From NCBI RefSeq assembly GCF_021134715.1, contig NC_060025.1, forward strand, positions 2,046,001 to 2,110,000: 64,000 bases of DNA. The letters run 5' to 3'. A program made the translations under genes and the position numbers. The notes under the pieces were generated by a model. It was given only the letters and a program-made list of their open reading frames with translations. It did no database searches and was not told the DNA's origin. This document shows, piece by piece, positions 43,600 to 58,800 of this stretch (its first letter is position 1; each line of letters opens with the position of its first letter). Source of the stretch: Daphnia pulex (taxonomy: Eukaryota > Arthropoda > Branchiopoda > Diplostraca > Daphniidae).

Positions 43600-46500
43600 G
43601 ACTGATGGTAAATATAGTAAAGATCGTGGGTGAATAAGAACATGCATGTGGCTGATGGTATTACATTTAACACTTTTTTTGTTTTTTATTCGGGAGGGAT
43701 AGGAAGAGGAGCTGAGTTGCATTCGTTTTTTTTTTCTCCCCCATTTTTCAGTGATGGCAAAAGTGGTGGGTGAAAATAAGAAGATTATAGCAGTTACATG
43801 TATAATAGCTGGAGGAAGAAAGAATTGAAGGGAAGGTCGGACAGAGATTTTAGAATTAGAATTTGCGTGTGTTTCTTCACAATTCCATTGATTCAACAGT
43901 ATATAGAGATACGTTAGAAAAATTTGAACTTTCCCATCGATTGAACGAACCAACACAGGAAGGAAACGAAAAAGTGTAAGGAGAGGCGATGCCAATATAT
44001 TTCTTATATATATTGTTTCTTTTTTATTCATTTTTTTGTTTTTTGTTTTGTTTTATTTACTGCATCCAATCTCCTCCGTTGTGTTCTCCTTCAGCAGATG
44101 AAACTGTCGCAAAAATTCAATATTATATCATGAAACATTTTTTCTTCTTTTTTAAATATTGAAAGTGTGAATGTGACATCTGGGATCGACGGCGGAGGAG
44201 AAACTCGACAAAGTAAAAACGGATCCGACAAAAAGGAAAAAAACAAAAAAACACGATGAAAAAAAGGGGGGATATAAGGATATGGCCAAATATACTTTGG
44301 ATGGAGGGTAGAGGGGAGCATTGATTTTATGTGGGAGGGCAGACACTGGGGACAAGAGGTAGCAGCAGCAATAGCATAGATGGGCGGGCGTGGTGGTGAG
44401 GGCTGGTAAATAAAGAAAAAGAAATTTTCACGTCTTTTTTTCTTTTCTTCTTCTCATGTGAACGACACGCAGCAGTATATAAATGATGATGTTAAGACAC
44501 AAACACACACACACACTCACATGTACAAATATATTTATTATTATATTTAAAATGAAATTTAAAACTCAAGTGAATTTATTTTCTTTTTAGTTTTTTTTTT
44601 ATTTTGTGTGTATTTTTATTGCTTTTGACAGCCCGGAGTGTGTGTGTGTGTGTTGATGTATGTGTGTGTGTGATTAAATCTCTCCCTCATCTCTTATTAT
44701 TACAACTTTTTTTTTTGCTCAATCATAAAAAAAGATCAAGCGGAAGAGCCGACCGTCTTTGATTATCTCCATGGAAGAATTTGTCCCGTCTAGTTAGAAA
44801 ACCAAATTTCCCCCAAAAATCTTTCCTTATTTTGCATTCCTTCTTTCTTTACTTTCGTCTCTCAAAATGTCAAACATGGCGGTCGAGGGAGAACGTCGAT
44901 CAAACACAGGCAAGTAGACATGTATATAGTGCACGTAAAGTACTGAAACAGTATAGTTATATAGTATAGAATAGTTAGAAATAGTAATCATCGTAGAATG
45001 ATTGAAAAAACAAAAAAAAAAACGAAAAAATAAATGCCATAACACAAATCATTTATGACGAAGAAACCAACCAAATAAGAAAGAAGAGAGAAAAAAAAAT
45101 CTTTAGGTGTGTCTGTGGTGGTGGTGGTGGTGGGGTAATTCAATCGAGAAATGTATCATTTGACAACCGATATATAAAAGAAAAGAGGGAAGAAGATACA
45201 AGTTTCAGCGGTATAGCACGGACACACATTAAGATAATAAATCAAATCATTATATATCAATAACACACACAACACCCCAGAGAAGGGGAAGAGAGAGAGA
45301 GATGTAATGTTGCGTGTAGGATTCTTTTTTTCTTTCTCAACTGGGGGATGGAGGATAGTAGACAACAGCAATGAAAGAAATAGAGAGAAAAGGAAAAAAT
45401 TCGACAACACGAAGGGCGCAATATAATAACCGTATTTCGTTGTTTATGATTAATGACCGTGTGTGAATGCGTGTCTTGCATGGTAGGGTGTGTGTGTGTA
45501 GGTGTGTGCCTTTTTTTATTCGATAGTTATAAATTTTTGTTTTGTTTTCTTAAAATTTCGCGTGTTAGCTGCAATAATCCATCCACTCTTTTTTTTAAAT
45601 TCATTTCGTAGTCGCTTCGATTACCCTACACACACACACACACACACAGAAACTCGGTGTCTTTTTCTTTTGCATAAGGCACAGGGCTCTAAGTAATCTA
45701 GAACCAAAAAAAAACATAACAAAAAATATGTTATCGTTTTTTTCTTAAGGGGGGAATTGTGTTGTTGTAGTCTATCCAATAATTTGATGAGGTTATTTGG
45801 GTAGATTTTAGTTTTCCCGTTCAAACACAGACGTGGGGGGGAAGAGAAAAAGAGACAATGAAGAGAAATTTCCCAACAAATCCAAATATATAGAATTAGA
45901 GGCAGTGAAAGAAAAAGAAATATATAAAAAAACATACACGAATTAAGGGCAGCAGCAATTTCAGCGAAAAATTAGGGCAGTCATTTTGTTTGTGGGGGTC
46001 GATGGGCTCAATATGTTTTGTTTGTTTTCTTTTAGTTTTGTTTCTCTCCAACACTGGAATATTTTTCCATTATTTTTCACATTTTTAATTCGCAGTGTAG
46101 AATTATTCAAAAGAAAAAAAAACCATCGAGAAATGCATCAAGGAAAAAAAATGTGGATATGGCGGCGGATTTGTCTCATTTGAATTTCCCCCCTCGAAAA
46201 AATTAAATTTCTCCAAATGTTATGCATTTAAATGGCTGCAGTCTGCTCCAATTTTAGCCAAAAAACGGGGTCAACAAAAGAATTGAGGAGACATAACATA
46301 TCTCTTTGAGGATTAATAACCAAAAATAAAATGGAAAAAAATTATTGACATCCATCGCAATTCCGCACTAAAAATTGATGAAGAAACGGCGTATCACAAA
46401 TCGTCCAAATATTACTTTTCTCTTGCATAATTCCATTTTTTTTAGAACCTTCCATTTAACAAAAAAAAAAATTCGATTTTTCTTTCTTCTTTGATAACTT

Positions 46501-46856
46501 CCAGCTTATGAATGAAAAACGCCGCGAATTAGGGAACTCAAAACTGCCATTTGCACTTTGCGTCACACTTCATATTCCGCCGGATACGTTTTGTTCTCTT
46601 CACTTGCGCATAAACATCAACACACTTTTTCTTATAACACACAAAAAAAAACAATTCACTGCGTAATTGATGAATGAATCACAATTAAATTAAAAAAAAC
46701 AGAAAAAAAGTAACAACAAAAAAAAAATGTTATGGCAAAAAAAAAATTTTGAAAAACAAAAAAAAATTTTTTTTTCTTCTCAACTGTTCAATTGTTTTTC
46801 ATTTTCCCCAATTTTTATATGTTTTCCTCGATTTATTTTTTAAAGTTTTCTTCATT
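43600..46856. other. Low-complexity region, probably including the 3' UTR of the large minus-strand gene
   Basis: No coding exon is seen. It is rich in A/T runs and CA/TG microsatellites: AC repeats about 44498-44516, TG repeats about 44638-44673, a GTG run about 45114-45134, GAGA about 45291-45301 and CA about 45627-45649. The minus-strand gene must be polyadenylated somewhere here, and TTTATT occurs repeatedly, so the exact 3' end cannot be given. Confidence 0.55.
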
Positions 46857-49800
46857 TCACTGAAGCGCACAGCACGATTGACTTTCGGATTTGAGCCGTC
46901 TGTTATTAGTAGGAGTTGTAGTAGTAGCAGGTGTGGTGGCGTTAGTGGTCTTATCGTCACTCCTGGACATGTTGTGCACTGCCCGGTGTAAGAGAAGAAC
47001 ACGGCGCCACGAACTGCCTCGCTTCTTCTTCTTATTCTTCTTGGTTCCCGTCTCTTCGCATTGTGCTGGCGTCAACTTCTTGTTCTTGTTCTTCTTCTTC
47101 GATGGCGACAGCAACGAGCTGCTGCTGTTACTCAGACTGCACTGCTGGATCGAATCGTCCAGCGTCGTACATTTCACAGGGTCCGCAATCAAATGCGCCT
47201 CCTCCACTTTACTCCCGCCGTCTCCGAGGCCGGAATCGTCGTGATCGACAGACACGCCCAGTTGGTAGTAAACTGAAAACTTGGCCGGATCGCAAGTCTG
47301 AGTCAGTAGCTCAGAGGCAGGTTCGTCTTGTAGCAGCTCACCAGACAGATCCGCAGTGGAGTCCAGGGCTGAATCGGAACCGACCCTCCGCATTGCCGGT
47401 CCATCCGTGGTGACGGCCTGGCCGTCGTCATCACTGGATGGAGCAGTACGAAGGGTCGCTACCCCGTTTTTTGGAACGGTAGTAGTTGCTGTCATCTTCT
47501 TCATCGCCTCCTCTTCTTCTTCTTCTTCCACTTCCTGGTGGTGGAAGTAGAGGTCGTCGTCATCCTCGTCCGTCTCGTCTTCCATAAAAGCAACCGAACT
47601 GGAAGAGGCAATCAACTGCTGCTGGATCGGTGCCGATTCCAGCCAGAGGCTAACAGCTTTGGTGATGGGTCCAGTTTCCAATTTGGTTGTTGTTGTTGTT
47701 GTTGATGGTGGTGGTGCTCCTGTTGTTGCGTCATCCCCGTTGGGGCACTCGTTGGCTATCGGCGTAGGAGATGGAGTTCCAGCGCCAATTCCGGAATCAC
47801 TGCACAACAAAGGACTCATTTCTTTCGAATTAGGTTCGCTTTCTTCCAGGATGACTGTCCTCCAGAGCTCCAGAGGTTGCAGCATACAAGGCGGATCGCC
47901 GGGAGGTGGATCATCGCTTCCGCACAAAACCATGCCTTCCGGCTCGTCGTCTTCGAAGTAAACGTCGGGCGAAGTTTCTTCTTCTCCATTCTTTAGCAGC
48001 ATTTCTTCATCATCCATCTGAAGGTAAACAAAGTCGTCGGATGATGAAGTTGGCTCTTCATCATCGTCCAGGGAGTCTCGATCGATGGGCCCACTTTCTT
48101 CTTCCTGGACATGTTGTTGGCCCATTTTCTTGTCTAGACTATCTTCCTCGATGGAATCCGTCATGCTGCTGCTGCCGCTGCTGTTACCGGTCTCGGATTT
48201 GACTTGTTCATCGTTGAGTGGAGGAGAATCACCAGCCGGATGGTCACCCATTTCCGTTTGCTCCGCTTTCACTGGGACGGGCAAGAGTTCAGACAAAAGT
48301 TGGGCGGCGAATAAGACGGCGGCATCTGTCGCTTTCAGACTACTCGATTGAAACTCTTCTTCTTCTTCTTTGACTTCTTCTTTGACTTGAGGAGGGATGA
48401 CAAAAATTGCAGCCGAGCTGCTGGCGGGCGGCTCGTGTAAACTGGGAATTGACGACGGCAGCGTCGACAAAGGGAACGAGGGCGTCGAACAAAAGACGGG
48501 TGGCTCCAGCGTCTCTGGAGGATCGGCTAGAGCTGAGGATGACTCGGGTACAAAGGAAATACAATGTTCAGGCGAAGAAATCTGCTCTTCTTCTTCTTCT
48601 TCTTCCTGGGCAACTGCAACAACCGGAGGCGGTGAAATTCCATCATCACAGCACTGGCTGCTGCTGCTGCTGCTACTTATTATGTCGGGCACAGGATTCT
48701 CTTCGACGGTGGTGGAAGGCGCGTTGGAAGTGGTGGGTAACTCGGGAGAGGTCGATTCCGGCGGTGGCGGCGACAGAACGCCGGAATCGACTAAATGGGA
48801 TGGGGTGGTGGTGGTTAACAACGGGAGGGCTGGTGGTGTTGGTGTTGGTTCGACTCGACTAGAATGGTGATGCGGATGAACGGCCTCATCAACGAGCAAA
48901 ACATCACGGGACGACGACTCGGCTGGATCGTTGGCAACAACTAGACTAATACTTGGAGAAGCGGAGGCGGCCGGAATCGTCACTGCCTTCTCCTCCTCCT
49001 CCTCTTGTAATTCAACCGTCGCAGCCTCATCCTCGTCTTCCTCGTCTTGGGCCGCTCCGTCATCAGTAACCTGCGCGGAATAAAAATAAATAAAACACAC
49101 AAGACATTAGTCATCGAATCGGTTGCGCTCGACAGATTTCTTCTCGTGAGCATTCCCATGTCATTCATCATCTTTTTTTATCTTTTTTTTTCGTTTGCTT
49201 GTTTGTTGTTGTTGTTGTTGCTGTTGTTGTTTCTTTTATGGTAATCATGGCTACAGGAAAAATAGATGGGGTTAAAATAAAAGAAAAATAGGAAACTAAT
49301 GAAAAAGAAAAAAAAGAAACTGGGTTCCATCCAATCTAGCTTTCTCCGGTGCTAAAGATAACACGAGCTACATTAAAAGATTGCGTGTGTGTGTGTGTTG
49401 TTTTTGTTAGTCGAGCTTGTTGTTTTGTTTTGGAAAATTCGGACAGGAAAATTTTAAAAAAGAAAAAGAGAATGAATGTGACAAATGACTACAGAGACAG
49501 AAGGATATTCCGCAAAAAGAAAACATTCTCAAATAATAGTTTGGATAGGCAGTGATCAAAGATAGTACATGCTAGACTTGGCACAATGCTGCAAAGTAGG
49601 AGCTCCAGTCCCAAATACACACAAAAGACACAACAAATTGGAAACACACACACACAACAAACTCGCACACACACGTCTCTTATTTGTCTCTTTCACTCTC
49701 ACTTTCTCTCTCTCTCTCCCCTGTCGCCGCGTTTCAATTTAATTCGTTTCATTTGTCGGTTACTAAAAATACAAGTCGATTTGGCTTAAAAGTCTCTCAT

Positions 49801-52800
49801 CTATTCTGCCTTCCCAGTTGCGGGGAATGACACAAAATGGTTCTAAGGTGCGCGCGCGTGTGTGTGTTTTTGGCGGATTGAATTTTCAATTCGGGACAGA
49901 GAGAGAATGAGAGAGAGAGTGAGTGAGGGAGAAATCGCGGATTTGGGAGGTGGGCCAAGTGAGAGAGAGATGTGGACTGTTTGTCGTACCCTGGCTAATG
50001 GCTGACTGGCCGGTGGGGGTAGTAGCGATTCCGTACGATCCAGCGGTTCCAGCGTAGTCGTTGTTGTCGTCGCCGGAGTCTTATTCCGCTTCTTGCGCCT
50101 CTTCTTCCGTCGACCGGTCGCGCCATTTTCGCCAGCCGAAGGATTGGCCTCCACTTCTCGCCCGTCTTTGAGCTCTTTTGGCGCCACCTTCTCGCTCAAA
50201 TCGTCGCCGTCCAGCTGCTGCTGCTGCTGCTCCTGCTCCAGTCGAGTCTCATCCGCTTCAACGGCTTTCGACTCGGTCAACTGCACCTCCTCCGGACAGT
50301 CGACTGGCGTTGTCGCCATGACTACATCGGCATTGACATCCATGGCTTCCTCCATCTCTTCTTCTTCTTCCTCCTCAAATTGCTCGTACGGATCGGGGTA
50401 GTAGCCGTCAATGTCGGGGTAGTAGTAGTAGAGCTGAGCTTTATTCGGATCGCACAGTTGATCCGAGCTGCCGCCGCCTGTTTTGTTTGGTTCATTTGTT
50501 TTTGATTAAACTTTTTGGTTTGTGTTCCTAGCCCTCGTTTTCTCTCTTTCTCTCTTTTTCTAATTGGTTCATCACACAGCTCTCGACGTCGACAGGGCAA
50601 CAACAAGAGTCAGAGAGAGAGAGAGAGAGATAGATAAGATAGTCAAAGGGGGCCGGGGTTGGACCAGGGGAGCCGGAGGGAGGTATAACACGGCAGGTGC
50701 TTGATTGAGTGAAGGATTGTTTTATCACACGGGGGGGAAGCAGATTAAGAGAGAGAGAGACAGATGTATACTTTCTTAAATCAAAAGGTGACGGGCGCGT
50801 AAATTTGAAATTGGATTTTTAAAAAGGACGACGACGACGACTTTGGAAACTAAAATGGCCAGGGGGACAAAAACATCTTCGTCTCTCAACTACCAGCAGC
50901 AACAACAACAACCAACAAAAATACTCTTTGGCGAGATAATAGACAGGCAGCAGCAGCAGATCGGCCGCAACTCCAACCAACCCAAATATTTTAAAAAATT
51001 AAAAAAAAAAAGAAGCATTCGTCGTTTGAAATGGCCCATTGTTTTTTAAATTGTACGTTTTTTTCGTCAACTAAAGAATTAAAAAAATAAAGTCCGAAAT
51101 GTTCCATTAATCCCCAAAAATAGGGAGGGATGGGGGAGAGGGAGGGTATCAAATGTTAAAAATGAAAAATTAAATTCGATTGAAATTAATTAATAAAAAT
51201 CAAAATGGAGGGTGAATGGAGGAAATAGAAAGGAAGTTGTAACGAGGTCACATTGCACACAAAAACAATTAAAATAAAAGTTGGCAATAATTCAAAAATT
51301 ACGAATTGTCGGACCATGAAACTTACCGGAAGTGTAGAGGGGTGGTGCCAGGCCGTAGGCGGCGGGGTAAGGATAAACGAATCCGGCGACGGCCATTTTG
51401 CGGTGGTGTTGGTGGTGGTGGTGGAGATTATTCTCGTGATGCTGGTGGTGATGCGACATCATCGTCATGTCCATGACGACGGCTGCCGCGGCGGCCGCCG
51501 TCGCGGCTCCTCCGCCAGTCTGGGCTTTGGGGTCGATGGCGGGCGAAACCAGCTCACCCTGAGGGGAGGCCGGACCTTGAGATGAGGGACCCGTGCTCTG
51601 GCACGGGCTGCTGTTCTCCGATCCAGTCTCACTGCCCGTCATCACCTCCTGGCTGCTGGCCTATCCATTTCAAACGCAATTGTCAGATTTAGACCAAACG
51701 TCCCACATTTCATCTTTCGTTTTTTCGTTGTTGTTGTCAAGATGTAAAGAGAGGGAAGCAACGGCCCATAGTCATCCATCAAGGGCCCTATCTCAACTGG
51801 CAACAAATTTGAAATAAAAAGATGGCGGGAAAAAATGTCGAGCTATGCAAACTCGTGATATTTCGTGGCTAATGGAAATGAATTGGGGAAAAGACGACGA
51901 ACAACATCTTCTTCATTCCCTGTCCGCTTTCCAAGTCGGCCCGGAATTTCCGTCCCCTCCCCCGTCTCCCAACGTTCACCTCTCGCCCGTCTCTTTTAAT
52001 TCCTTCCGTAAAATAAGAAAAACGACCCATTAACGTCAAGTCGCAAAGGGACGAACCAAAATTCTTTTCTTCTTCTCTTTTGGCTTTGGCGCGTGTCTTT
52101 CTCCCGTTCGCTTCAAAAACAAAACAAATCTTTCAACCGTCCAATCATCAACGGCGCCGTTTGAATTCCGGCCAATTTTTTTTTTTTTTTTTTTTTGACA
52201 ACTTTTCCTGAGTGGGCACACGTAGGCAGAGTAGAAAATAGAAAACTTAAAAAAGTCTCAAGTTTAATTTTTGTGTTGGTCGGTGATTTTTCTTACTTGG
52301 TAAGATTCGAGTGAATTCCTTCGGCTGCTGGAACTCGTTTCCGGAAGCTGACTGGAACCGAGACCTAGCTCACTTCCGGCTGGATAGCCCAGCGCGTAGT
52401 AATAGCCAACCTCTCCGTTGGTACCGTCGGCGGCAGAGCCGGCGCCGTTGGCCCCGGCGGCTCCTCCTCGATACCAATCGATCGTCTGGACGGGCATCGG
52501 GACGGGAACGGCTGCCACAAGCGGTCCGCCAGGATAAGTTTGGACCAGCATACTACCGGGATACATGCCGCCGTAGCCGCCATAGAAATCGTACACTGAA
52601 AATTTAAAAAAAAAATTTAATTAAATCAATTGAATTTTTCAAAATGAAATTTAGTATTTATGAAATCAACTTAAAAATTAATTAAATTCAATGTGGAACG
52701 AGGAAAAGAAAACGGAAGAAACGTGGGAGACGGGCTCAGAATTAAAAAGTACAACCAAGAAAAAAGAAAAGAAAAATTATGGATTCATGAGACAGACGAG

Positions 52801-55800
52801 AGAAGAAGCTAAAAAGACATTCCAACCGGGCCAGCCCGTCTCTCTCTCTGGCTCCCTTTTCATGTGATATTGACGTGGTCTCTCCTGCTTTTTCCCTGCG
52901 TTCTATGAACGGAATGCGCTTGGGCATCACACAAAATCTCATTAGTCCGCCCAGTCACGCTGATTCACGATCGACGGGCCATCACAAATCCTTCGCGCAC
53001 ACACACAAAACAGAGGCCGGAATATGGCGGATGATGTCGTGCTCGTTTTCCTACCCGCTGTCGCTGCTTCGAATAGGAAAAAAAAAGTATCGACTCTTTT
53101 CAATGACTTTTCAGATAAGGAGCAACCCAGCAAAAGAAAAATAGGAGCCGATCCTTACAGCGAAAAAAAAAGTTTTTTTTTTTTCTTTTTCTTTTTGAAG
53201 AGGCTAGTAGAGAATAGGGGTGAGGTGGAATAGTGGGTGGATGATTGAAAGTTTCTGGAACACGGACAAAACACATTGGTATAGGGTTATGAGTTGGGTG
53301 GGGGAATAGGAGAAAAAGAAACAGAAAAAAATAAAAGAGTTTGTGTCTCTCTCTGGCAAACTGCCAAGCAAAAGCCGATTGGACTCTGTCACACATTCAA
53401 CGACATGTCATAGACTTTAGGGGTGGGGGAGGCCATGAACGTAAAAATAAGATTTGAAAACTCGGCACATCGACGCTGGCGCGGAATAAATATCGAACCC
53501 CCCAGAAAAGAAAAGAAAGTGGACTCTTAAGAGAGAATAGACAGTGTCTCTGTTGGCTTTGGTCACCTTTGGGCGTGCCAACAGAACAAAGTGAAAAATG
53601 ACTTAACAGATGACAAAAGAATATAGTACACAGTCAGTCCCCCCACACCACCAAGCCTCGAACAATTTTCCCGATTGATTAATGGCACTGACGCCATTTC
53701 GATTCGAGCCGACGTCACGGCGTCAAGCCGCAGACATCCGCAATCTCAAAAGAAGCCGAAACTCAATAGACGAAGCTAGAAAGAAAAGAAGAAAGAAAAA
53801 GAAGAAAGACAAAAAAAATCTTACTGGGAAAACAGACGAGTGGAGTGCCATCGCCGTATGCAGCTTGGAGCGCCGCTCCGGATGCAGCGGCAGCCATCGA
53901 GGCGGAATCGCAAGGTGCGGCCGATTCGCCGGCCGTGGAAGAGGCATCGCCCGTCGATCCACTATCGTTGCCTACAAACCAATCAACCAAAGTCGCACAC
54001 CAAACAATCAATATAAAATGAAATATGCAATTGATTAACACACACAAAAGACACTCCCACCATCCCCCATCCACCCACAGTGGGAGTCTTAAAGATCCCT
54101 GGGTACACACACCTATCAACCCCAAAAAGGATGGTATAGGGCGATAGACAAAAAAGAAGGAGCCGTACACTATATCCGCTAAGGATCGTTATCCGAGATT
54201 ATTGGGCCTATAAGGAGCGCGTGGGGGGGAAAGAGAAGGCGATAGATTTCTCCCTCCGCCGTCGGACTTGATGTTGTCGATCGATCAAGCCAAGGAGAGA
54301 GAAAGGGCGGATGGAAATGTGTGCGCAGAAAGTAGAGAATAAAAGCCAGTAGCAGTAGGAGAGGGATAAAGAAAGGAAGGAAGAAGAAGAAGAAGAGCGA
54401 AATAGTTACATAAGGATATCGACGACGAGCTAAAGGGACGATTGGTAGAGCGGTGCCAATCGATTTTCTTGTTTTGGGGGGGTTACCCTCGGCTCTAGGG
54501 TGCGGCCCTCCGATCCTGCCCAGGAAAAAAACGATATCGACACATTCGATCGTCCAGGAGTCAAATTTTGTTAACACACACACAAAAATAATTCTTGGGA
54601 AAATTTAAAAAAGAAAAGAAAAATGCGTGAGGTCAGATCGGTCAGACGTGATGTTCGTTTGCGCGTGTCTGTTCGTGATGTGGCAATCTAATGGGACACC
54701 TTTTTACAACAACACAAAAATAAGCCTTTCCTCCCCCCCCCCCCCAGACGTCTATAGCCTTTCCGTGTTAAGAGAGAAGGAGCTCTTCATTGATTATTGA
54801 TGCGGTTCTAGTTATATAGAAGAGCTAGCACTGGCCCCCTTCTCCCGCCTCGCTACATGTATAAATAACGAGGTAAATCAAGCCGACCAATTTGTATAGT
54901 GGGAAGCTAGCGGGAACGAGGAAAAAACCAAAAATAAAAATGGTGAATTTCCTAATAACAAATTATGGAATAGATCGGGTGCCCATAAAAGTGAAACACA
55001 CACACACAAACAACATCTCTATTTCACGGCGTCAATAGAAAAAGAAGCGCCGCACAGAATACTTTAAAGGTTCATCAAGACGTGGATATCGGTTGTGTTC
55101 GGCACCAATAAACAGCGCCAACCGATTCAAACCGGTGAGTTTTTATTTTCCCAACTCGACTAATAAATTCTACTCACTTTTGCCTCTTTTGTTTTCTGTG
55201 GGAGGGTTTTTTTATCATCATCATCATCATCGATATTCTCTCCATAGCACAGTATGGAAGAGAGTTAACGTTTTTATTTCGGATGTTGTAAAGATAAAAG
55301 CGGCCGGCGCTCCTGGGTTTCGTTAAAATCGGCGGATTAGGAAGGACGATTTGGGTCGGGTTTTCTTGAGTCTCATTAAAAAAAAAACCAAACTGATTAC
55401 ATTTATTTTCATTTAGGACTGAATGAGAGAGAGAGAAGATTAAAAACTAGTACGCACCGGCCCCCCATACAAAAAGAAAATGACTAAAAACTATGAAATT
55501 TTGACTATGATATTTTTGTTGGCGATTGCAGACAAGAGATTGGCTGTACGCCCAGGGGTGTGGGTGTGTAGCATCAGCCAGTCAGGTGAAATTCCAATCG
55601 AAATCAGCCAAAAAACTGAAAACCTGGAAACGAGACATGTCGTCGCGGTCGCTTGACTTTGATCAATTCCGACAGTTTTGAAAAGAAACAAAACATCCAG
55701 AAAAGCCAAAAAAAAAAAAAACGAAACGAAACGTATCAACCCCGTTTGAAAAAGAAAAAAAGTGAATGAAATAAAACAAGAAAAAGAATCCCAAATTGAG

Positions 55801-58800
55801 CATCCCGCTCGTTTCACGGACGGAACCGGTTCTTTTTTCTTTTTCAATGGCAAAGAAAATAAACCCGAATACTCCCAAGACTGGACACACTGTGGAAACG
55901 AGAAATGGAATCAACCAAAATGCAAATGCTGCCAATTTCGACAAGTTCGTTGGCCAGCCGAGCGGCCCTCGAGGTGTGACAGGAGAGTAACCATGGCGAC
56001 TTGATCGATTCCGCTGCATAAACAAACACGACACACACACAAGACAATCAAGAGGGACTTGTACTACAACAACCAAATAAAAAGCAACTTGCCCAGCGTA
56101 CGTGTAACAACGCAAGCCCAATTCCCTCCTTCCCCAAAGTCGGCCCAGCACAACCGCCGGGCCAATAGCGGTTCTCCGAAGAGAGACAAAACTTGTGTGT
56201 GTGTGTCGTGTGATTTATTAATAGAAAAACCTTAAAGAAACTTGCCTTCACTTTGAATGACACTCCCTATAGTTTACTTGGCCGTCGTAGACGACAAAGT
56301 CAGACAACGGCCAGACACGGAGAATAACCAAAAATAAATAGATACTTAACGACTCGTTCTGATTGGTCTTAATTAGGACCCTTTCTGTAGTACTACCTGA
56401 CTAGGCTTTACTGAGTTAGTCCATCTGGTTTTCTTTTAAAAAAAGGACCATTTTAGACGTTTGTAAGCGACTAGTTTATAGTCGTCATAATATATAAGGT
56501 AGCACTTTTTTTCCCCCGCGGTGTTAAGGGCAGACGGCCAAAAAAATGTTGAAACCCACTAGTCACTTGTCTCTGTCTTTCAGTCTGTGTATAAGAATAA
56601 GAAGCGTCTTCTATACACTTGACTTGTGTGTCTTTGACATTTCCGGACAGCCCAGTCAAAATACGAAGAAGAAATAAGTTCCTTCATCTTCTGGAAATCG
56701 TTAATGTCTCTCTCTCTCTCTCTCTCTTGGTGACTAAAAAAAGAAACAAGATGTTGGAGCGCCACGTTAATGATGATGATGACGGTTTCCAAAACCCCCC
56801 CACTACCAGCAGCACCGCCACCTCCACTTACAGCATCCCTTTCGTGACCTCCTCGAAGCCAACGAATAACTACGAAAAAGAATCTAGTTCTTCGTTCCAC
56901 TCGAAGCTCGTAAACTATAAAAGACCCAGAGCAAACGGTTCGCTTTTTCCAGACTCGGTTTCATTTCCTTCCCTTCCTTCCTCCTTCCCTCCTTATTACC
57001 ATATTTATGATGGGAGTAGACAAGATCTACTGTGAGATTGGAAATCATGTCTTACATAGAGGGAAGAAAAAAGCCCCCCCTCGTCAAATAATCGTAACGA
57101 ATTCAAATTAATTTCATTGCGTAAGAGGATCTATACAAGAGTAGTAGTAGGAGGAGGGTTCTTATTTGACTAGTAGTCCCTTTCGATTGGAAAATGTCAA
57201 TGTGAAATAGTCGCTGGTACTAAACATGTTTTTCAGCATCTTGCAAAGCCATTCTATTCCCTACTTCTCTTTTATATTTCTTGGTCTGGCGCCAAACATT
57301 TTCGGAGGTGAGTTGGATCCCTGGCCAACTTCCGATGGTCGTTCATCATGTGGCCCACAAAAAAACATAAAAAAATTGGCATGACGTAAGAGAGAGAGAA
57401 AAGGGGGGCACACCATTAAGAAAAATCATAGAGTTATTCTAGTTGGAGTTCCAAAAAGGTCTAGAAATTTACAATTCAACCGTAACACACAAAAGATGGG
57501 TTACTTCATGTTTCGACACGTATTTTCTCTTTGTATATACACCCAAAAAAAGATCTAGGGTGAAAATCATAAATAATTGATTAAGCATTTCTGTTCGTTT
57601 GAGAAAAATGTGCAAATGAAGTGGGGCACGTATTTCATCCAAGAAATTTTAAAAAGAATAACTTTTTCTAGGCCTTGATGTGTTTGCTTTTCCCCCCTGC
57701 CAAGAGTCACAGAGTCCGTTGTAAAAGACACCTAGAGAACGGACGGATCATTAAGGGCCCAGTCCCTCAGCTTCCCCCTCCTCTGCCCATCATCAATATG
57801 GACCCCTAGTCACCAGAGCACAGGTCCCTTGTTTCTTTAGACCACTCCGCCTACTTGACGTAATGAGCTTCCGCCAACACACAACTCACTGCCGAGCAGC
57901 TAGGACCATTTACTTTTTACACCGACCCCACCCTGTAACGAAACACAATGAGAGAGCTGATCTGGACTGTTTTTAATTCTCGGAAGAAAAAGAACAAACC
58001 CCCCTCACTTCTTTAAAAAATAAAATGAAGGAAAATGAAATTCAAGAAGTTGGGAGAACAAAAAATAAAAAAAGGGGGGCCCCCCTCTTTACTACCCCCA
58101 AAAACAGACAAACAAAAGAGAAAATAAAACTTAACCGAAACACGTCAAAGGTTTCATATCCCTGCCAAAGGGACTATGGACTCTCTTGGGTTGTTTATTT
58201 TTTAAAAAAGAATGGAGAGAAGAGTCTTATCTCTCTCTCGGATCAGTTTCCTTTTTTTATCTCATCGTCTTTGGTCCTTTTCCTTTTTTCGTTAGAGACT
58301 CGCTCTGAGCTGCCTTATAAGATGGGAGTCGAATATTGATATAACAGGGCAGCTAGGAGGAGAGAGAGTGTAGGGTCGTCAAGTTGTTTAACGAGACGTG
58401 CACTACAAAAACCAGTGGGCAAATATGACAAGACAGGAGGGAGGTGGTTGGTTCTGCTGATTAGAAAGAAATGGGGGGGGGACAACTGACAGACCCCACC
58501 TGGCGTGTGTTTCCCCCAGCAAACCGTTAACTTTTTGGTCGAAAAAATGGAAAAATTGATCTCTATGTTCAACCCCCAACGGAAATTTAATTCCACCCTT
58601 CCGTCTGTTTTAAAATTAAAATAACTGTGAAATTATTTGATGACGTACCGGTGTATTGAAATGGGTCGGCCGAGTCGCCCTGCGTCAGTGGCGAGACGGG
58701 CGATGCGGCGTTGCCGTTGACGCTGTCCTGCTCGCTGCCGCTGTCCGTGTGCGAAGCCGATCCCGCCGACGTGCCACCAGCAGTGGCGGCCGGCGCGCTC

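Noticed and set aside
46891-48870. Several plus-strand frames opposite the large minus-strand exon (for example 48397-48870)
   Set aside because: They are shadows of a long, biased (Glu/Ser/Thr-rich) coding exon, and rich in the complementary low-complexity residues.
54179-56151. Phe/Leu-rich minus-strand frames in the large intron
   Set aside because: They derive from poly-pyrimidine simple sequence. There are no matching splice phases with the flanking exons.
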